From Alphaproteobacteria bacterium (GTDB lineage: Bacteria; Pseudomonadota; Alphaproteobacteria; Micavibrionales; CSBR16-224), in contig SKHU01000140.1 in NCBI GenBank assembly GCA_007116755.1, positions 1-8,592 on the forward strand: 8,592 nt of DNA, in the 5' to 3' direction. The position numbers were made by a program, and so were the translations under genes. The notes beneath the pieces were generated by a model. That model was not told the DNA's origin. It did not search any database and saw nothing but the letters and a program-made list of their open reading frames with translations. Positions 6,303 through 8,592 of the stretch are shown here, one piece after another (within the stretch, counting starts at the first letter, position 1; every line of letters begins with the position of its first letter).

Positions 6303-8384
6303 TTAAAGAATGTGGAAATGTGTTAGAACCGTCAGCGCGGTCACCAGCAGGGACATGGCGAGCGAAACCAGCATCGCCGCCTGCCGTCCGGTGCCCATAC
6401 CCATATTCTGTTTTCCGGATAATTGTCTTTGCAACCCGACTCTTTCTTGCAGCAATGCGCGGAATTCGGCGCGTGCGGCCAGAAATTTTCGGCGATCCTC
6501 GTGCAGGATTTCGGGATCGTCGATAATATCCAGAAGAGAATCAAAATGCGTTTCGTCTTTGAGTTTTTGTACGCGGTCAAACAGGCGTTGCCGTAATTGC
6601 CGGTCGTGAATTTTATCCAGCGCAGGGCGGATATTGCGCACGAACCATGCGACAAGATGGGGCGCGGCCTTGCCGTCCGCCTTACGCTGTATCGCCGCAA
6701 AACAATGCGCCAATCCGGTCAGTTTGCGGCCGGCCTGCGGAGAGGCGATCATGCTGACGAAAGGTTCGATGACCTGAGATTCATGAACGATCAAAAAGGC
6801 GATAATATGCCGGTCGAAAAAATTGTCCAACGCAGGCAGTTTGCCGCTGGCAGCCAGCCCTTCATAAACGGCAAGAAGATCTGCGCCGTTCCTGATGAAG
6901 GCATCTTTGATCATCGGGCTGAGGCAATGCGCATCTTTGCAGAGCATATAAAGACAACGTTCAAAACCGCGACCGATCATTTTCTGTTTCAGAAAGGCAC
7001 GGGCTTTTTCCATTTCATGCGTCATGCTGCCGGCTTCGGGCAGATGGATAAACTGCATTTCGAACCAGTAGGCGTAAAGCTGATATTGCAGAATTTCCCA
7101 ATAAGGTTTGATATCCTCGCCATGCAGAACGGCATGCGCCAGCGCCGTACCGAAGCCGTGCGGCATGACAGAAACAGTTTTAAAGCGGATTGGAGATTCC
7201 GGATCCAGCGCAATGGTCGCATGAGCCACCATCAGGTCGGAGCTGTCGTAATTTTCTGCAGGGTTTTTATCGGCACCGAAATGACGCTCGAAATTGGCGA
7301 TGATATGTTTGTCGGAAATATTGCGGCCGAGCCATTCCAGCAGTTTTTTGTCTTTAAGAGTCTGTGCGGTCATATTCGGATTGCGGGCAAGAGCAATAAC
7401 AAGGCTGCGCAAATGGCTGTATTTGTATTCGCCAAAGCTGAAAGCGCGGGCGGCTTTCGGTGCGGCGCGCGCCGGTTTGACGGTCATACGGCTGCCGTCC
7501 AGCCAGCGCAGGGCATCTTCCAGTGACCAGCGCGAAGACAACTCGTCATGCAAAACCGCGCGCAGAAACTCCGACAGGCCTGGGGACAGGCGTTCTTTCC
7601 CCGTGATGGCGGCAAAGGATCCCAGATCAATTTTGCGTGCGATGATCTCGCCTCTTTTTGCGCCGGCAAGCGGGTTTTTCCCTTGTGCAATCAAAGCTGT
7701 GCAGATGCCGAGCGCGTAAAGATCATGTTTTTCCGTGGCATGTCCGCGCGCGACAGGGTCAGTAAGCGCGCGCCCGACCGGCTCGAACAGGGCACTCTGT
7801 TCATAGGCCGGAGGAGCAGTCATGCATTCGCCGAACATCACGGAGGCGTTATTCTCTTTCCGCATATAAATATTGTTTAAATTCAGCGCGCCATGTGTGA
7901 CATTGTGTTTTTTTAACTCGTTCAGCAGATTGACGGCGGGTTCGATAAAACGCGCAACAATCGGTTTTCCGGCGGTTTCGTAGCCAAGCTGCAGCCGAAC
8001 CTCTCCGGTTTCGCGGTTCATGGCGGAAATGCCGCGCGGCTCTTCAAAGATACAGGCGTAATAGGTGGTTTCGTCTTCCGGCCAGTACACCGTGCCGCTT
8101 TCATAGTATTGCTGCAGATTATGGGCATAGAAGTTTTTAAAAACAGGGAATTGCTTGAAGCGCGGCATGACGGGACGACCGGTCAGAAATGCGATCAGTT
8201 TTTTTTCGCTCTCCGGCTTGACGGCGCGAAAAGCACGGGCATGCGGTTTGGAATATTGCGGCAGCGGCGCGGACGGGTCAATACTGTAATCCGTACCGGG
8301 GATACGCAGCAACGCCGCCGGTTTCCCGCTTTGTTCCGCCGGAATATCCTGCTTCTTCTGTGGTGTGTTTTCCGAAACGGCCAT
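6303..8384 (-). CDS. Kinase-fold protein, probable pseudokinase, with C-terminal membrane anchor
   Basis: The ATG at 8384 gives 693 residues. A protein-kinase-like C-lobe is visible: THGALNLNNIY (163-173) stands where HRDxKxxN belongs, keeping His and Asn but replacing the catalytic Asp with Ala (A166); VMFGE (182-186) stands where DFG belongs, with Met in the Asp position (M183); KHDLYALGI (219-227) matches the conserved 'sDvyalG' of helix F; and LSSRWSLEDALRWL (282-295) matches the C-lobe end with its Arg (R285). A glycine loop and the VAIK lysine are not recognisable. Phosphotransfer is therefore unlikely. Residues about 310-640 are a large, mainly helical region of unknown type; a charged, possibly coiled-coil stretch (about 605-650) precedes a final hydrophobic helix (about 668-688), suggesting a tail anchor with the bulk in the cytoplasm. 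A GGAT site precedes the chosen ATG; an upstream TTG at 8450 would only add 22 unlikely residues. Confidence 0.8.
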   Translation of the reverse strand: MAVSENTPQKKQDIPAEQSGKPAALLRIPGTDYSIDPSAPLPQYSKPHARAFRAVKPESEKKLIAFLTGRPVMPRFKQFPVFKNFYAHNLQQYYESGTVYWPEDETTYYACIFEEPRGISAMNRETGEVRLQLGYETAGKPIVARFIEPAVNLLNELKKHNVTHGALNLNNIYMRKENNASVMFGECMTAPPAYEQSALFEPVGRALTDPVARGHATEKHDLYALGICTALIAQGKNPLAGAKRGEIIARKIDLGSFAAITGKERLSPGLSEFLRAVLHDELSSRWSLEDALRWLDGSRMTVKPARAAPKAARAFSFGEYKYSHLRSLVIALARNPNMTAQTLKDKKLLEWLGRNISDKHIIANFERHFGADKNPAENYDSSDLMVAHATIALDPESPIRFKTVSVMPHGFGTALAHAVLHGEDIKPYWEILQYQLYAYWFEMQFIHLPEAGSMTHEMEKARAFLKQKMIGRGFERCLYMLCKDAHCLSPMIKDAFIRNGADLLAVYEGLAASGKLPALDNFFDRHIIAFLIVHESQVIEPFVSMIASPQAGRKLTGLAHCFAAIQRKADGKAAPHLVAWFVRNIRPALDKIHDRQLRQRLFDRVQKLKDETHFDSLLDIIDDPEILHEDRRKFLAARAEFRALLQERVGLQRQLSGKQNMGMGTGRQAAMLVSLAMSLLVTALTVLTHFHIL

Positions 8385-8435
8385 GATGATCCAAAAAGGT
8401 GGGTTGTGCGCCGGAAGAAAAGCGCCGCCTCTTCC

Positions 8436-8464
8436 ATCATGGAGCAACAAGGGCAGAATTTCAA
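8436..8464 (-). promoter_or_regulatory. Possible promoter ahead of the pseudokinase gene
   Basis: On the minus strand TTGAAA (8464-8459) is followed after 17 bases by CATGAT (8441-8436): five and four of six consensus bases. The gap between the two leftward genes is 103 bases, so a separate promoter is possible, but read-through from the upstream oxidoreductase gene is equally possible because I see no strong terminator, only a short ACCG-TAAA-CGGT hairpin near 8478 without a T-run. Confidence 0.2.
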
Positions 8465-8487
8465 CTTAAGATTGACCGTTTACGGTT

Positions 8488-8592
8488 TTACGCAGCCTGT
8501 GTCTTGTGCTTTCTGACGCGGGCATCTTTCATAATTTCTTCTGCCGCCAGCCGTCCGGGAATACCGGAAACGCCGCCGCCCGGATGTGTGCC
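8488..8592 (-). CDS. C-terminus of an FAD-dependent oxidoreductase of the phytoene-desaturase type (partial)
   Basis: Only the last 34 residues are present; the gene enters from the right edge and stops with TAA at 8490-8488. They begin GTHPGGGVSGIPGRLAAEEI, the C-terminal FAD-binding stretch of CrtI-like and related NAD(P)/FAD-dependent oxidoreductases ('GxxTHPGGGvxGxPGxxAA'), in which the glycine-rich turn and following helix contact the flavin. A basic tail (RVRKHK) follows. The family includes carotenoid desaturases and many uncharacterised enzymes, so the substrate cannot be told from this fragment. The gene lies 103 bases upstream of the pseudokinase gene on the same strand. Confidence 0.72.
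   Translation of the reverse strand, partial: GTHPGGGVSGIPGRLAAEEIMKDARVRKHKTQAA

Noticed and set aside
5852..6526. 224-codon rightward open frame across the small membrane protein gene and the end of the pseudokinase gene
   Set aside because: It spans two leftward genes and their gap, and its product resembles no known family.
6597..7526. 309-codon rightward open frame antisense to the pseudokinase gene
   Set aside because: Its product has no recognisable domain, it has no ribosome site or promoter I can see, and the opposite strand carries a kinase-fold protein. Such shadows are common in moderately GC-rich coding DNA.
8385..8450. Upstream TTG start at 8450 for the pseudokinase
   Set aside because: The added residues look like translated leader sequence, and the ATG at 8384 has a plausible GGAT ribosome site.
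1..8592. CRISPR arrays, tRNA or rRNA genes, transposases, integrases or long direct repeats
   Set aside because: I read both strands for these and saw none. Nearly all the sequence is accounted for by protein-coding genes.

Overview
The window looks like chromosomal DNA of a Gram-negative alphaproteobacterium with moderate GC content. The kdsD-lptC-lptA-lptB block is a lipopolysaccharide (LPS) gene cluster, so the cell makes an outer membrane containing Kdo. The long LptA, the LptC with a cytoplasmic N-terminal extension, and the degenerate kinase-like protein with an HGA motif all fit alphaproteobacteria, possibly a Rhodospirillales or Micavibrionales type. That narrower placement is inference from remembered families, not a measured result. 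I see no mobile element, CRISPR array, tRNA or rRNA, and the protein-coding density is very high. No stretch over 300 bases lacks a gene.

Layout. (1) Bases 1-2099 hold a leftward gene set: a GNAT-like protein of unknown substrate (2099 to 1356), a YqgE/AlgH (UPF0301) family protein with an unusual N-terminal membrane helix (1267 to 377), and the start of dephospho-CoA kinase coaE (426 to the left edge). The last two overlap by 50 bases. (2) Bases 2100-2248 are a divergent promoter region. (3) Bases 2249-5806 are a rightward LPS operon: kdsD makes arabinose-5-phosphate, the first committed precursor of Kdo, while lptC, lptA and lptB encode the inner-membrane anchor, the periplasmic bridge and the ATPase of the LPS export machine. 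(4) Bases 5810-8384 are a leftward pair that meets lptB tail to tail with only 3 bases between stop codons: a 693-residue kinase-fold protein that appears to have lost its catalytic aspartates and ends in a membrane helix, followed 37 bases later by a small multi-span membrane protein. (5) Bases 8488-8592 are the last 34 codons of a leftward FAD-dependent oxidoreductase of the phytoene-desaturase type.

How the genes relate. The central operon couples Kdo precursor synthesis to LPS transport. It lacks kdsC between kdsD and lptC, and it lacks rpoN after lptB, both of which are present in the familiar gammaproteobacterial arrangement. The flanking leftward genes have no clear link to LPS. The best candidate for something undescribed is the membrane-anchored pseudokinase and its small membrane partner. 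The second is the membrane-tethered YqgE protein.
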